This document shows, piece by piece, positions 21,454-21,725 of a stretch of 21,725 nucleotides of DNA. The notes under the pieces are model-generated. The model saw only the letters and a program-made list of their open reading frames with translations. It ran no database searches and was not told the DNA's origin. Every line of letters begins with the position of its first letter. Within the stretch, counting starts at the first letter, position 1. Made by a program: the position numbers and the translations under genes. The DNA is from Candidatus Aegiribacteria sp. (GTDB lineage Bacteria > Fermentibacterota > Fermentibacteria > Fermentibacterales > Fermentibacteraceae), in contig DAOWAG010000002.1 in NCBI GenBank assembly GCA_030634715.1, forward strand, positions 1 to 21,725, given 5' to 3'.

Positions 21454-21725
21454 CCGAGCTTCTAAATGATCAGAAAAGCAAGATGAAGAAAACTGTAGAC
21501 AGTACAGCCCGTGAAATGGCTGTTATCAGAACCGGAAAAGCCAGTCCAGCGTTGCTCGACAACATTCGAGTGGAATGCTGGGGAGGACAGCATCCAATAA
21601 AACAGGTTGCCGGTCTTTCCGCTCCCGAACCAAGGCTTATCGTTATTCAACCTTTTGATCCATCAACGTCTGATGCCATTGTGAGAGCGATTCAGAAATC
21701 AGATCTTGGACTCAGAGCTACTGCC
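21447..21725 (+). CDS. frr: Ribosome recycling factor, N-terminal part
   Basis: Frr works with EF-G to split post-termination ribosomes. Ninety-three codons are present before the window ends. They show the typical MAVIRTGKASPALLDNIRVE helix-end sequence followed by the beta domain (GGQHPIKQVAGLSAPEPRLI, then IQPFDPSTSDAIVRAIQKSD). ATG 21447 has GGGGGG eight bases upstream and overlaps the pyrH stop by seven bases. The C-terminal half lies outside the window. Confidence 0.96.
   Translation, partial: MVTELLNDQKSKMKKTVDSTAREMAVIRTGKASPALLDNIRVECWGGQHPIKQVAGLSAPEPRLIVIQPFDPSTSDAIVRAIQKSDLGLRATA

Overview
The window is a dense stretch of bacterial chromosome with roughly mid-40s % GC by eye. It holds 20 intact or near-intact protein genes, one partial gene at each edge and one broken gene, plus two tRNAs and a large-type SRP RNA. 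There is no phage, IS, CRISPR or resistance content. Both tRNAs encode CCA. Non-ATG starts are common: TTG for dnaX, pgsA and the radical SAM gene, GTG for pgpA and rplM, and probably CTG for recX. No taxonomic marker can be searched here. The mix of housekeeping order with poorly known TPR proteins, a signal-peptide YidD and a short EF-Ts is compatible with an uncultured phylum of the Fibrobacterota-Chlorobiota-Bacteroidota (FCB) type, perhaps near Fermentibacterota. That placement is inference only.

Layout. 1-142: tail of an unidentified gene (+). 178-567 (-): small gene interrupted by an in-frame TAG, with its own sigma70-like promoter. 725-4660 (-): three-gene overlapping operon of a UMF1-type MFS transporter, an unknown multi-TM protein and a B12-binding-type radical SAM enzyme, closed by a candidate terminator. 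4796-6448 (+): ATP-type PEP carboxykinase, divergent from that operon. 6554-6646: tRNA-Ser(GGA) behind a near-consensus promoter. 6757-9558: a TPR / acidic linker / AIM24-like protein, tRNA-Ala(CGC), and a membrane-anchored protein resembling a catalytically dead PP2C phosphatase.

9612-17766 is a long co-directional block: SRP RNA, dnaX, ybaB, recR, pgsA, pgpA, pncC, thpR, recA, recX, an unknown gene, a yidD-like gene and a TPR membrane protein. Almost every junction from ybaB onward overlaps or is only a few bases long, which suggests one transcript joining DNA replication and repair, phosphatidylglycerol synthesis, NAD/RNA housekeeping and membrane-protein biogenesis. After a 251-base leader with two hairpins comes the translation cluster rplM-rpsI, rpsB-tsf-pyrH-frr; rpsB carries a long Lys/Pro/Ala repeat extension. 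frr runs off the window.

The most interesting points are the amber codon in the small 5' gene with homologous-looking sequence continuing after it; recX apparently starting at CTG three bases after recA; the TPR/AIM24-like protein whose acidic linker carries about eight copies of a short hydrophobic motif, beside a pseudophosphatase-like protein; the S2 tail repeats; and the signal-peptide YidD overlapping a TPR/PGSGQ membrane protein. I found no clear-cut new defence or mobile system.
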